A stretch of 64,000 nucleotides of DNA from Haloterrigena sp. KLK7 (GTDB taxonomy: Archaea; Halobacteriota; Halobacteria; Halobacteriales; Natrialbaceae). The stretch covers positions 2,232,001 to 2,296,000 of the forward strand of contig NZ_CP149787.1 in NCBI RefSeq assembly GCF_037914945.1, in the 5' to 3' direction. This document shows, one piece after another, positions 43,918 to 52,738 of this stretch (position 1 is its first letter; every line of letters starts with the position of its first letter). The position numbers were made by a program, and so were the translations under genes. The notes under the pieces were generated by a model, which made no database searches, had not been told where the DNA came from, and saw nothing but the letters and a program-made list of their open reading frames with translations.

Positions 43918-44133
43918 ATGGGAATTCAGGAATACTTCGAATCCGATCTCCGGTTCTACTACGCGATCGGTGTATTCGTTATGCTAGTCTACGTGCTTGG
44001 AATCGCGCTCTCAGCGCTCTTGGACCTCGCCGTTATCGATCACCGACTCATCCCGCTTACCGTCGGCTTCTTCCTGTTCATGTTCGTCTACTTCATCTCG
44101 GTAAGCGTTCAGGCCCTCGAGCCGGATTCCTGA
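43918..44133 (+). CDS. Small two-helix membrane protein
   Basis: A 71-residue protein with two membrane helices (about 13-35 and 45-65), IGVFVMLVYVLGIALSALLDL and the LIPLTVGFFLFMFVYFISV segment. Composition is less acidic than average and no family is recognised. It lies between ilvA and ridA in the same direction. Confidence 0.65.
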   Translation: MGIQEYFESDLRFYYAIGVFVMLVYVLGIALSALLDLAVIDHRLIPLTVGFFLFMFVYFISVSVQALEPDS

Positions 44134-44246
44134 CCGCGATTCGACTCGTGTGGCGTCCGTACTACACGCGTGTCGTTCAACTGGAACCTCCGGGGGACGA
44201 ACGCACTTCGACCGCTTTTAAGCAGCCTCGGCTCGAGTCGTCGACT

Positions 44247-44627
44247 ATGAAACGGATTGTCCAGACCGACGACGCGCCCGCCGCGGTCGGCGCCTACAGC
44301 CAGGCGACCGGTAACGACTCGCTGCTCTTTACCGCCGGCCAGATCCCCCTGACGACCGACGGCGAACTGCTCGACGACGAACCCATCGCGGCCCAGACCG
44401 AACAGGCCCTCTACAACCTCGACGCCGTCCTCGACGAAGCCGGCGCGTCCGCCGAGGACGTCCTCAAGGTCACCGTCTACCTCGAGGACATCGACGACTT
44501 CGACGCGATGAACGAGACCTACGCCGACTACTTCGACGACCAACCGCCCGCCCGCAGCGCGGTCGAGGTCTCCGCCCTCCCCAAGGGCGTCGGCGTCGAA
44601 ATCGAAGCCATCGCCTCCCTCGAGTAA
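44247..44627 (+). CDS. ridA: RidA family 2-iminobutanoate/2-iminopropanoate deaminase
   Basis: A 126-residue trimeric enamine/imine deaminase. GAYSQATGNDSLLFTAGQIPLT opens the family pattern; the binding-site Arg lies in PPARSAVEVSALPKGVGVEIEAIA near residue 105. The reaction removes reactive enamines formed by PLP enzymes such as threonine deaminase, which is encoded just upstream. The ATG at 44247 fits the family length. Its stop overlaps the next start by one base (TAATG). Confidence 0.94.
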   Translation: MKRIVQTDDAPAAVGAYSQATGNDSLLFTAGQIPLTTDGELLDDEPIAAQTEQALYNLDAVLDEAGASAEDVLKVTVYLEDIDDFDAMNETYADYFDDQPPARSAVEVSALPKGVGVEIEAIASLE

Positions 44628-44911
44628 TGGCCCCGGCGCTGCCCTCGGTCGTCCGGTCCCATCCCCGGATCGTCTCGGCGCTCCTCTGGGGCGCCGTCGG
44701 CTGGATGGCGTTCCTGGCGCTCGTGCAGGGCTACGCGCTGGTCGTCGACCCGCTCGTAACGTTCGGTCAGGCGGTCGTCATCGCCGTCCTCGTCGGCGCG
44801 GTCACCGCGGGGACGGCCTACTGCCTCGAGCATCGCGTGGCCGTCTGGGCGGCGCGCCGTGCGCGGCGTGAAACCGATGCACACGGCGGCGACGACAAAA
44901 GTAAGAGTTAA
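44627..44911 (+). CDS. Small membrane protein coupled to ridA
   Basis: A 94-residue protein with two membrane helices (about 15-37 and 48-67) and a basic then acidic tail. TAATG overlap with ridA implies coupled translation. No family recognised with certainty (DUF7981-like by size and layout). It ends 27 bp before tRNA-Ser. Confidence 0.65.
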   Translation: MAPALPSVVRSHPRIVSALLWGAVGWMAFLALVQGYALVVDPLVTFGQAVVIAVLVGAVTAGTAYCLEHRVAVWAARRARRETDAHGGDDKSKS

Positions 44912-44938
44912 AGGACGGTCGCCGTTAGGAAGAGACGA

Positions 44939-45019
44939 GCCAGGATGGCCGAACGGTAAGGCGCACGCCTGGAAAGCGTGTTCCCTTTGGGATTCTGGGT
45001 TCAAATCCCAGTCCTGGCG
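44939..45019 (+). tRNA. tRNA-Ser(GGA)
   Basis: An 81-nt class II tRNA. Acceptor GCCAGGA pairs with TCCTGGC; anticodon stem ACGC/GCGT holds CTGGAAA, giving GGA. A long variable arm (TTCCCTTTGGGA) and T arm CTGGG-TTCAAAT-CCCAG are present. Discriminator G, CCA not encoded. Confidence 0.94.
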
Positions 45020-45240
45020 TTTTCCCCGATCTCAACCCCATTAGGGGCTCGAATTGTATTATCGGTCTTTTGAGCGAGTGAGGGTAAAATCGATCATTGA
45101 ACGCAGTAGTGAGTTCTCGAAGGCGTCCATCTTGTGACCGATCTCGAGCGATACCCCACGTAGTAGATGAGTAGCTGTCATGAAGTGACTAGCAATTAGC
45201 TATCGTAATTATTATTGTCTCACGAAATGAAATAACAGTA

Positions 45241-46431
45241 GTGGGCTCGGATGAGTACTACCGTCGCACTGCCATCACTCGGTTAGAGGGACTCTCTCGA
45301 GAAGACGAACGACTGTTGCTCGCGACGATCGACGAGTGGCACGACGGGTGTACTCTCGCATCGGATCTGGCCTGGCAAGTGTGCGAAGCGAAGTCCGATG
45401 TGCAAGCGCTCGCATACGACCCGATCCGAGAGGAAACAGAACTCGGCGGCCAACACGCCGTCCTCGCCTGTCACGAAGCGGCGAGTGCGATCAAGTCCTG
45501 TAACGAGAAACGACGAAACGAGAAGAAAGCGAGCAAGCCACGGTTCACGTCGCGGTCGATCACGTACGATACGCGGTCGATGACCGTGTTTCACGAGCGC
45601 GAGCAGGTGTCTCTCGCTACCCTCGGTGATCACGCTCGAGTCCGCGCTGACCTATCGCTTCCAGCCGCCACCGATGGGTATCAGTACGAATTCTTGGATA
45701 GTGACGAGTGGGAGTATACGGAGAGCACACTGCACTACCGCGATGGGTGCTGGTACCTCCATCTCGGCTTCCGCAGGCCGAAAATCGACGAGTCAGAGTC
45801 GACGACCGCGAACGGAACGGTTCTCGGTGTCGACCTCGGCGTCAATCAGATCGCCGTCACCAGCACTGCTCGCTTTTTCGATGCGGGTGAACTCAATCAC
45901 ACCCGCCGCGAATTCGAGAAAACGCGGACGGGATTACAGGAAACGGGAACGCAATCCGCCCATCGAACACTCGAGAGACGAAGCGGTCGTGAACGCCGCT
46001 ACGTGCGTCACGTGCTTCACGACGTTGCGAATGGAATCGTCGAGGAAGCACGGGATCACGAATGCGACGGGATCGTGTTCGAGGATCTCGAGGAGATTCG
46101 GACGAACCTTCCCGAGGCGGACTGGCACTCCGACTGGGCGTTTCGATCGTTGAAAGAGTACGTAGAGTACAAGGCCGAAATCGCGGGAATATTCGTCGAA
46201 ACGGTCCAGCCGTGGAATACGTCGACGCAATGTTCCGAATGCGGGTTCACTACCGATGAAAACCGGACCGGAGCCGATTTCGAGTGCCAATCGTGCGGAA
46301 ACCGGAATCACGCAGATTACAACGCAGCGAAAAATATCGCGAAGCGTTATCTCCGTCGTGGCCACCAGTCGTCGCGACGGAGGGGCGTCAGTCAATACGC
46401 CCTGAAGTCAGGATCGAGGACACCGAGTTAG
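45241..46431 (+). CDS. tnpB: TnpB, IS1341-type transposon-encoded RNA-guided nuclease
   Basis: A 396-residue TnpB, ancestor-type relative of Cas12. RuvC-like catalytic residues are all visible: Asp in VLGVDLGVNQIAV (about residue 201), Glu in GIVFEDLEEIR (about residue 281) and Asp in NRNHADYNAAKNIAKR (about residue 360). The zinc finger is CSECGFTT ... CQSCG (about 333-353). No tnpA is present, so it is an orphan IS1341-type copy. GTG at 45241 starts the frame. The gene sits 220 bp behind tRNA-Ser in an AT-rich pocket. Confidence 0.92.
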   Translation: MGSDEYYRRTAITRLEGLSREDERLLLATIDEWHDGCTLASDLAWQVCEAKSDVQALAYDPIREETELGGQHAVLACHEAASAIKSCNEKRRNEKKASKPRFTSRSITYDTRSMTVFHEREQVSLATLGDHARVRADLSLPAATDGYQYEFLDSDEWEYTESTLHYRDGCWYLHLGFRRPKIDESESTTANGTVLGVDLGVNQIAVTSTARFFDAGELNHTRREFEKTRTGLQETGTQSAHRTLERRSGRERRYVRHVLHDVANGIVEEARDHECDGIVFEDLEEIRTNLPEADWHSDWAFRSLKEYVEYKAEIAGIFVETVQPWNTSTQCSECGFTTDENRTGADFECQSCGNRNHADYNAAKNIAKRYLRRGHQSSRRRGVSQYALKSGSRTPS

Positions 46432-46520
46432 CGGTTCCGCTACTCCCGTCGGGATCGAGGTCGAGGTCACTGACAAGCCGCCACTCGCGGGGAACCCGAG
46501 TGAGGCAGTTGATATCCCTG
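46380..46520 (+). ncRNA. Candidate TnpB guide RNA region (reRNA/sotRNA)
   Basis: TnpB guide RNAs overlap the 3' end of tnpB and run to the right end of the element. Here a hairpin CACTCG/CGAGTG encloses CGGGGAACC at 46482-46502, followed by AGGCAGTTGAT. Boundaries are estimates from the known position in related elements, not from sequence alone. Confidence 0.35.
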
Positions 46521-47051
46521 TTCTGGCGTTTCGAAGCGGTGGCATACACCGTTCTCGAGACAATTCGATTCGGAACACTACGGCACACTGACCGCAATCC
46601 GCTAGATAGCGAGTATCTGTATCGATTCGATCCAGCGACGAAAAATGATGACGCGGTACGCGGTACAGCGGTATCGTGGAGGCGAGACGGGTTACCGCGT
46701 AACTGTCGCTGGCGAGTCGGTCGTAATCCAGCAGTCGGGGTCGTCCGGATCGCGGAGTTCGAGGTTGCCGCTTTGACACACCACCATTTCGTATCGATCC
46801 GTCATCGTGACCCCGTCGTGACCTGCCTCGGGATCGGATATCGTAACGAGGCCCTTACCGGCCGATTCGGCGGCGGTATGGAACCCATACCGCTCCGCGA
46901 GCGGGACGTGACTCGTCGCGCGGTCCGCCTCGAGCGGTCGGCTCGAGCCTCGAGCGACGGCGGGTAATCTCGTCTCGAGTCCGGTATCTGGGAGTGACAC
47001 TCTCGAGTGGCGACGAACAACGATTTATCCCGACGGTCCGACGCTCGAGGT
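46432..47051. other. Stretch between tnpB and the SRAP gene
   Basis: Apart from the presumed element end near 46500 and a doubtful small minus-strand frame (46692-46805), no gene is supported in about 620 bp. GC is lower than in the flanks, in line with insertion debris. Confidence 0.5.
46692..46805 (-). CDS. Doubtful 37-residue frame
   Basis: MTDRYEMVVCQSGNLELRDP..., ending with a CWITTDSP segment. Two cysteines 16 residues apart and an acidic, plausible composition are the only support. The frame extends upstream to 47000 without a good start. No family recognised. Confidence 0.25.
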   Translation of the reverse strand: MTDRYEMVVCQSGNLELRDPDDPDCWITTDSPATVTR

Positions 47052-47774
47052 ATGTGCGGTCGCTACACGCTGTTGGTCGAGCGGGAAACCCTCGAGGAGC
47101 GGTTCGACGCGCGGTTCGCGGACGGACCCAGCGGGTTCGAACCGCGGTACAACATGGCGCCGGGCCAGCGCTTGCCAGTGATCACGAACGACGAGCCGGG
47201 GACGATCCGGCGACTCGAGTGGGGGTTGGTGCCGTCGTGGGCCGAGGACGACAGCGGCGGGATCATCAACGCGCGGGCGGAGACGGTCGGCGAGAAGCCG
47301 ACGTTCCGCGAGGCGTACGAGCGGCGGCGATGTCTGGTCCCGGCGGACGGGTTCTACGAGTGGGTCGAGACCGAGTCGGGGAAACAGCCCTACAGAGTTA
47401 CGTTCGAGGACGACCGCGTGTTCGCGCTGGCGGGGCTGTGGGAGCGCTGGGAGTCCGACGAGGCGACGACGCAGACCGGTCTCGAGGCCTTCGGTGGCGG
47501 CGTCGACGAGGCGGCCGCTGACGGTTCCGACGGCCCGCTCGAGACGTTCACCATCGTGACGACCGAGCCCAACGACCTCGTCGCGGACCTGCACCATCGG
47601 ATGGCGGTGATTCTCGAGCCCGGGACCGAACGGGAGTGGCTGACGGCCGACGACCCGAGCGACCTCCTCGAGCCCCATCCGGCCGACGAGATGCGCGCGT
47701 ATCCGGTCTCGCGGGCGGTCAACGATCCGTCGGTGGACGAGCCGTCGCTGGTCGAGCCCCTCGAGACCGGTTGA
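47052..47774 (+). CDS. SRAP (HMCES/YedK-like) abasic-site protein
   Basis: A 240-residue SOS response-associated peptidase family protein. MCGRYTL has the N-terminal Cys2 that is exposed after removal of Met and forms a thiazolidine link with abasic DNA. RYNMAPGQRLPV, WGLVPSWA, NARAETVGEKPTF and CLVPADGFYEW (catalytic Glu) follow, and HHRMAVIL (His) is near residue 193. The start at 47052 is fixed by Cys2. An acidic insert lies near residues 145-170. Confidence 0.92.
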   Translation: MCGRYTLLVERETLEERFDARFADGPSGFEPRYNMAPGQRLPVITNDEPGTIRRLEWGLVPSWAEDDSGGIINARAETVGEKPTFREAYERRRCLVPADGFYEWVETESGKQPYRVTFEDDRVFALAGLWERWESDEATTQTGLEAFGGGVDEAAADGSDGPLETFTIVTTEPNDLVADLHHRMAVILEPGTEREWLTADDPSDLLEPHPADEMRAYPVSRAVNDPSVDEPSLVEPLETG

Positions 47775-47800
47775 ACAGTCCGAACGGGCCCCGACGCTGA

Positions 47801-49438
47801 CTACAGCCCCTCGCGTCCGCCCTGCGAGAGCATCACGAGGATCGAGAGCCCGGAGACGACCAGCAGGATCAACGCGGGGATCGCGGCGTACTGGTAGTAG
47901 GCCGCTTCCTGGGCGCGCCAGATGATCGTGACGAGCGTATCGAAGTCGTGGGGGCGAAGCATCAGTGTCGCCGGGAGTTCCTTCATCGTGGTCAGAAAGA
48001 CGAGGGCGGCACCGGCGGTCAGCCCCGGGGCGATCAGCGGCAGGGTGATCTTCCGGAAGGTTCGCAGCGGCGTCTCGCCCAGCGTGTGGGCGGCCTCGAC
48101 CAGCGTCGGGTCGACCTGCAGCGTCGTCGAGCGGATCGAACCGACCGCCTGGGGCATGAATCGAACGACGTAGGCGAAGACGAGCAGCGGAACGGTCTGG
48201 TAGAGCCCCGGCAGATAGGTCGTAGCGAGGTCGCTCCCGTACCGGACGTTCTCGTATCCCGTCACGAAGAACACGAGCGCGAGGCCGAGGGCGACGCCCG
48301 GGACGGCGAAGCCGACGTAGGTCGCGCGTTCGAAGATCACCGAGAGCGAGCTGTCGTGTCTGGCCGCGAAGTAGGCGACCGGCAACGCCACGAGGACGGC
48401 GACGAGCGCCGCCGCGGCGGCGACCGTAATCGAGTTGAGGGCGTACTCGAGTTCGAAGCCGAGCGACGGCCGCGCGTTCGGATCCGCGGTCACGAGCCAG
48501 AGGCCGAGGATCCACAGCGGAACCAGCAGCGCGACGCCGGTCACCGTCGCGGGGAGCGCCATCGCCGGCCAGCGCCAGCGGCCGAGTTCGACGACGGGAC
48601 CGCTCGAACCGTCGCCGCTGCTCTGCACGTTGTCGCCGGGACGGACCCACCACTCGAGGGCGAGGACGACGAGGACGACCGCGAGCAACTGCAGACAGAG
48701 CAGCGCCGCGTAGTTCCGGTTGAAGGCGTTGTACTCGACGTAGATCTGGCGGGTAAACACCGGTAGCTGCATGATCGCGGGGGTGCCGAAGTCGGAGATC
48801 GCGTACAGCGCCGCGAGCAACGCGCCGGCGACGATTCCGGGACGAACCTGCGGGAGCGTCACGCGGCGAAACGCCGCCCACGTGCTGTGGTTGAGCGTGC
48901 GAGCGGCGTCGAGCAGCGTCGCGTCGAACGACAGCAGCGCGGCCCGGGTCGTCAGGTAGACGTAGGGATACGTGTAGAGGGTGATGACGAGCGTCGCGCC
49001 GCTGAGCCCGTAGATCTCCGGCAGTCGCTCGATCCCGATCGGCTCGAGGAGCGCCTGGAACTCGCCGTAGGGGCCGAACGCGGAGACGAACGCGAAGGCG
49101 CCGATGTAACTGGGGACGACCAGCGGCAGGGCGACGATGATCGACCAAAATCGGCGAAAGGGGAGATCGGTCTGGACCGTCAGCCAGGCCAGCGGGACGC
49201 CGATCAGGACCGAAAGGGTCGTCACCGCGATCATCAACAGGAGGCTGTTCCCGATGACCTCGAGGGTCTCCGAGCGGGCGATCAGGTCCCACGCTCGGCC
49301 GGGATCGACGGTCGTCGCCTCGTAGAGGAGCCACGTCAGGGGAAACACCATGCTGGCGGCGATGGCGCCGGACACCAGCGCCAGCCCCAGCGACGGTCCG
49401 TCGGTCGCGTCGCGCTGTCGCGGGAAGAGAGCCTTCAT
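47801..49438 (-). CDS. Iron ABC transporter permease (FbpB/ThiP type)
   Basis: A 545-residue protein with about 12 membrane helices, a fused double permease. Two EAA-loop motifs are visible, DAARTLNHSTWAAFRRVTLPQVRPG (about residue 190) and EAAHTLGETPLRTFRKITLPLIAPG (about residue 460). This two-in-one form is typical of ferric iron (Fbp) and thiamine transporters. The ATG at 49438 is preferred over a frame start at 49489. The FbpA-like binding protein is encoded 8 kb away (56229-57347), and no ATPase gene is seen in the window. Confidence 0.86.
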   Translation of the reverse strand: MKALFPRQRDATDGPSLGLALVSGAIAASMVFPLTWLLYEATTVDPGRAWDLIARSETLEVIGNSLLLMIAVTTLSVLIGVPLAWLTVQTDLPFRRFWSIIVALPLVVPSYIGAFAFVSAFGPYGEFQALLEPIGIERLPEIYGLSGATLVITLYTYPYVYLTTRAALLSFDATLLDAARTLNHSTWAAFRRVTLPQVRPGIVAGALLAALYAISDFGTPAIMQLPVFTRQIYVEYNAFNRNYAALLCLQLLAVVLVVLALEWWVRPGDNVQSSGDGSSGPVVELGRWRWPAMALPATVTGVALLVPLWILGLWLVTADPNARPSLGFELEYALNSITVAAAAALVAVLVALPVAYFAARHDSSLSVIFERATYVGFAVPGVALGLALVFFVTGYENVRYGSDLATTYLPGLYQTVPLLVFAYVVRFMPQAVGSIRSTTLQVDPTLVEAAHTLGETPLRTFRKITLPLIAPGLTAGAALVFLTTMKELPATLMLRPHDFDTLVTIIWRAQEAAYYQYAAIPALILLVVSGLSILVMLSQGGREGL

Positions 49439-49583
49439 AGTTGTGTCGAGTGATCGTCCGGTATCTCGACGGCGACACTGCAGCGACATACCAGGGTCGA
49501 AATCATCCGCAGAGCGGGAACGTCGGCTGCGTGACGGTCGCTACCGGAACTCGTTACCTGACGCTCTCGTTCCAACGAGTATA

Positions 49584-49605
49584 AGGATTAGGTTTGCCTA
49601 ATCCT
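49584..49605. promoter_or_regulatory. Iron-box-like operator a (GMC dehydrogenase operon)
   Basis: AGGATTAGG and CCTAATCCT form a perfect 9-bp inverted repeat around TTTG. It overlaps the 3' end of a TATA-like GTATAAGG and ends 5 bp before the ATG at 49611, a repressor position. The core TTAGG-N4-CCTAA resembles DtxR/IdeR operators. The permease gene is divergent 146 bp away. Confidence 0.7.
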
Positions 49606-49610
49606 CGTCC

Positions 49611-50141
49611 ATGGAGCTGACACGACGCGACGCGGTCGCCGCGCTGGCCGCACTCGGCGTCGGGAGCGGAATGCTGTCGGGCTGTGCGGCCCCGTCCGGG
49701 TCCGATCCGTCGGCCGACGTCGACGCCGAACGGATCCGCGAGGTGCTGGTCGCGGCCGCGGACGTCGTCTATCCCAGCGAGGTCTCCGGGACCGAGGCGT
49801 TCGTCGAGGCGTTTCTCGACGGGCGACTCGAGGGTCGAGAACACGCCGTCGGGCTGGACGAAACGGTCGCGGAACTGGACGCTCTCGCGGAGTCGTGGTA
49901 CGGGGATCGGTTCCCGGCGCTGTCGCTCGAGACCCGCGATCAGGTCCTTCACGGGACCGGCGCGGCGACGGCCGACGAGGATCCCGACGGAACGACCGCC
50001 CAACGCGTGCGCTACTACGTCGTCAACGAACTGCTGCTCGCGCTGTACGCCTCGCCAGCGGGCGGCGAACTGGTCGGCCTCGAGAATCCACAGGGCCACG
50101 CGGGGGGAACCGAGACGTACCAGCGGGGGCCGCGATCATGA
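49611..50141 (+). CDS. Gluconate 2-dehydrogenase subunit 3-like lipoprotein
   Basis: A 176-residue protein starting MELTRRDAVAALAALGVG with a twin-arginine signal and a lipobox (SGC at about residue 24), so it should be exported and lipid-anchored. The rest (VLVAAADVVYPSEVSGTEAFVEAFLDGRL ... YYVVNELLLALYASPAGGELVGLENPQGH) matches gluconate 2-dehydrogenase subunit 3. In bacteria this small subunit guides and anchors a GMC-type large subunit, which is the next gene here. Confidence 0.85.
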   Translation: MELTRRDAVAALAALGVGSGMLSGCAAPSGSDPSADVDAERIREVLVAAADVVYPSEVSGTEAFVEAFLDGRLEGREHAVGLDETVAELDALAESWYGDRFPALSLETRDQVLHGTGAATADEDPDGTTAQRVRYYVVNELLLALYASPAGGELVGLENPQGHAGGTETYQRGPRS

Positions 50142-50187
50142 GGGCGACGGTCCGACAGTCGGCCGACTCGGTCGGGGAGGCGACGCC

Positions 50188-51837
50188 GTGAGTTGGGACC
50201 GGCCGGGGGCCGAATCGGCGGCGCCCGTCGAGACAGAGACCGATCGCGCTCCCGTCGACGGCGCCGACGTCTGCGTGATCGGCGCGGGGCCCGCCGGCGG
50301 GATCGTCGCGGATCGCCTCGCCGACGCCGGCCGCGAGGTCGTCGTCCTCGAGGCCGGGCCGCGGTTCGATCCCGCGGACCGCCTCGCCCGACAGGAACGG
50401 GCGATCCGGCCCGCCTACGACCGGCCGGCCGTCTGGGACAGCGATCCCGAGCGGGACGCGTACTCGAGCAGTAGCGACCGCTTCTATCCGCTGAACTTCA
50501 CCCGTGCCAAGGGGGTCGGCGGCTCGACGCTGCACTGGCAGGGGATGGTGATGCGCCTCCACGAGGACGACTTCGACTCCGCCAGCGTCCGCGGCGTGGG
50601 GTCCGACTGGCCGATCGACTACGAGGACCTGCGGCCCTACTACGCCGCCGCGGAGCGCGAACTCGGCGTCGCCGGGGCCGACGACAACCCGTTCGCGCCG
50701 CCCCGAGAGGAGCCCCATCCGATGCCGCCGTTTCCGCCCTCGTACAGCGACAGCCTGTTCGCCGAGGCCTGCGAGGAACTCGAGATCGCGATGCACTCGG
50801 TGCCCAACGCTCGCAACTCGGAGGGCTACGACGGCCGGAGCGCCTGCGTCGGCTACGGCACCTGCGAACCGGTCTGTCCCGCCGGCGCGAAGTACGACGC
50901 GACGGTCCACGTCGAGCGCGCCGAGGAGAAGGGGGCGGCGGTGATCGACCGCGCGCCGGTCCAGCGCCTCGAGCACGGCCCCGACGCGATCGACGCCGCC
51001 GTCTACGCGACGCCCGACGGCGCGGAACACCGCCAGACGGCCGACGCCTTCGTGATCGCCTGCGGTGGCGTCGAGACGCCTCGCCTGCTGTTGCTCTCCG
51101 ACTCGAGCCACTACCCCGACGGCCTCGCGAACTCGAGCGGGGTCGTCGGCAAATTCTTCATGGAGCATCTGTTCGCGGGAACGGGCGGGATCCTCGACGA
51201 ACGGACCCGACAGAACCACGTCGGCTTCCTCACCAGCGAGTCCCACCAGTTCTACGACGACGCAGACGAGGAGATCGCCCCGTTCAAACTCGAGTTCCTG
51301 AACTACGGCGGCCCCGCGGCGCTCGAGATGGCGCCGCCGGCGATGGCCCTCGAGGGCGACGACTGGGGCGACGACCTGCTCGAGCGCCTCCGGACGGAGT
51401 ACGGCAACCACGTCGGGGTGGGCGCGCTCGTCGAGCAACTCCCGCGCGAGGACAGCTACATCGGACTCGATCCCGACCGCACGGACGACCGCGGCAACCC
51501 CGTCCCGGACGTCCACTGGACGATCGGCGACCGGGCGCGGCGGACCATAGAGCGGGCCAACGAGATTCAGCGCGAGATCCTCGCGGAACTCGGGGCCGAG
51601 ATCACCTGGCAGGTCGGCCCCGAGAACACCGGGCCGGCCTTCCACCACATGGGAACGACTCGTATGGGTGACGACCCCGCCGAGAGCGTCGTCGGTCCCG
51701 ACCTGCGGACCCACGACCTCGAGAACTGCTGGATCGCCTCGAGCAGCGTCTTCCCGACCGGAGGCGCGATGAACCCGACGCTGACGATCGCGGCGCTGGC
51801 GCTGAAGGCCGCCGACGACGTTCACGCGGCGCTGTGA
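50188..51837 (+). CDS. GMC oxidoreductase, membrane gluconate/sugar dehydrogenase large subunit
   Basis: A 549-residue FAD enzyme. VCVIGAGPAGGIVADRL (about residue 30) binds ADP, and KGVGGSTLHWQGM is the GMC flavin segment. SACVGYGTCEPVCPAG has C-x5-C-x3-C, the spacing of the 3Fe-4S cluster in FAD glucose dehydrogenase alpha subunits. FHHMGTTRMG and FPTGGAMNPTLTIAALAL carry the catalytic His/Asn region. GTG at 50188 fits the fold. No signal peptide of its own; it would be carried out with the Tat lipoprotein subunit. A cytochrome c partner is not seen. Confidence 0.86.
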   Translation: MSWDRPGAESAAPVETETDRAPVDGADVCVIGAGPAGGIVADRLADAGREVVVLEAGPRFDPADRLARQERAIRPAYDRPAVWDSDPERDAYSSSSDRFYPLNFTRAKGVGGSTLHWQGMVMRLHEDDFDSASVRGVGSDWPIDYEDLRPYYAAAERELGVAGADDNPFAPPREEPHPMPPFPPSYSDSLFAEACEELEIAMHSVPNARNSEGYDGRSACVGYGTCEPVCPAGAKYDATVHVERAEEKGAAVIDRAPVQRLEHGPDAIDAAVYATPDGAEHRQTADAFVIACGGVETPRLLLLSDSSHYPDGLANSSGVVGKFFMEHLFAGTGGILDERTRQNHVGFLTSESHQFYDDADEEIAPFKLEFLNYGGPAALEMAPPAMALEGDDWGDDLLERLRTEYGNHVGVGALVEQLPREDSYIGLDPDRTDDRGNPVPDVHWTIGDRARRTIERANEIQREILAELGAEITWQVGPENTGPAFHHMGTTRMGDDPAESVVGPDLRTHDLENCWIASSSVFPTGGAMNPTLTIAALALKAADDVHAAL

Positions 51838-51848
51838 CACCGCCCTTA

Positions 51849-51868
51849 CTTTTAGGCGAACCTAAAAG
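51849..51868. promoter_or_regulatory. Iron-box-like operator b (GT2)
   Basis: CTTTTAGG and CCTAAAAG around CGAA, a perfect 8-bp inverted repeat. It lies just upstream of an ATAAGTA TATA candidate (51870-51876) and 30 bp before the GT2 start, and directly behind the GMC gene. Confidence 0.7.
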
Positions 51869-51898
51869 AATAAGTACGCCGGGGCGAGAGTACACTCA

Positions 51899-52711
51899 AT
51901 GAGTAGCGCTGACAGTCCCTCCGGAGACGACGCGGACGACGGTATCGACGCGGAGCTATCCACCAGCGAGAGCGGCGACTCGAGCGCGGCGGTCGACGGC
52001 GACGCCGACGAGTACACGTTCGAGGATCTCAGCGTCGTCATGGGGACCTACAACGAGGAGGAGGCCATTGGCAAAGTGCTCTCGGACATCGAGGACGTGA
52101 CCGACGGGAAGGCGGAGGTCGTCTGTATCGACGGCTCCTCGGATCGGACCCCCGAGATCGCCCGCGAGCGCGGCGCGACGGTGATCGAACAGCAGCCACA
52201 GGGGTACGGCGTCGCCGTCCGCGCGGCCGTCCTCGAGCCGGATCGTCCGATCGTCGTCACGACCGACTGCGACGACACCTACCCGATGGAGCAACTCCCC
52301 GAGTTCCTCGAGTCGATCAACGAGGGGTACGACGTCGTCAGCGGCGACCGCCTCTACCACGGCGCCGACGCGATGCCGGCGTTCAACCGCTTCGGCAACC
52401 ACGCCTTCGCGGCCATCGCGAGCGTCCTGCTGGGGACTCGCGTTCACGATACGACCACCGGGATGCGCGCCTATCGCCGCGAGGTCGTCGAGTCCATCGA
52501 GTGGACCGAGAACACCGGCCTCTCGGCCGAACTCCTGATCCGTCCGTTGATGCGGGGCTACGACGTCCGCGAACACCCCATCGAGTACCGCGAGCGCGCC
52601 GGCGAGACCAAACTCGACCCGCTGAAGGGCGGTGCCGAGATCGCGAAATCGATCGTCAAGGTCTGTCTCGAGGAGCGACTTCGGGAACTGCCACACGAAC
52701 CGACGCAGTAG
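51899..52711 (+). CDS. Family 2 glycosyltransferase (dolichol-phosphate sugar synthase type)
   Basis: A 270-residue GT-A enzyme with an acidic 40-residue N-terminus. SVVMGTYNEEEAIGKVL and VVCIDGSSDRTPEIARE bind the nucleotide sugar, and TTDCDDTYPME holds the DxD-type metal site. RVHDTTTGMRAYRREVV and PIEYRERAGETKLDPLKGG are typical of polyprenyl-phosphate mannosyl/glucosyltransferases. No membrane segments, so it acts on lipid carriers at the inner face. The promoter carries an iron-box-like palindrome. Confidence 0.86.
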   Translation: MSSADSPSGDDADDGIDAELSTSESGDSSAAVDGDADEYTFEDLSVVMGTYNEEEAIGKVLSDIEDVTDGKAEVVCIDGSSDRTPEIARERGATVIEQQPQGYGVAVRAAVLEPDRPIVVTTDCDDTYPMEQLPEFLESINEGYDVVSGDRLYHGADAMPAFNRFGNHAFAAIASVLLGTRVHDTTTGMRAYRREVVESIEWTENTGLSAELLIRPLMRGYDVREHPIEYRERAGETKLDPLKGGAEIAKSIVKVCLEERLRELPHEPTQ

Positions 52712-52738
52712 GCGGCGAGTCGGGCGGACCGATCCGTC

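Noticed and set aside
50138-50191. A 17-codon frame overlapping the subunit 3 stop
   Set aside because: Too short, Arg/Ser-rich, and explained by the spacer before the GTG of the GMC gene.
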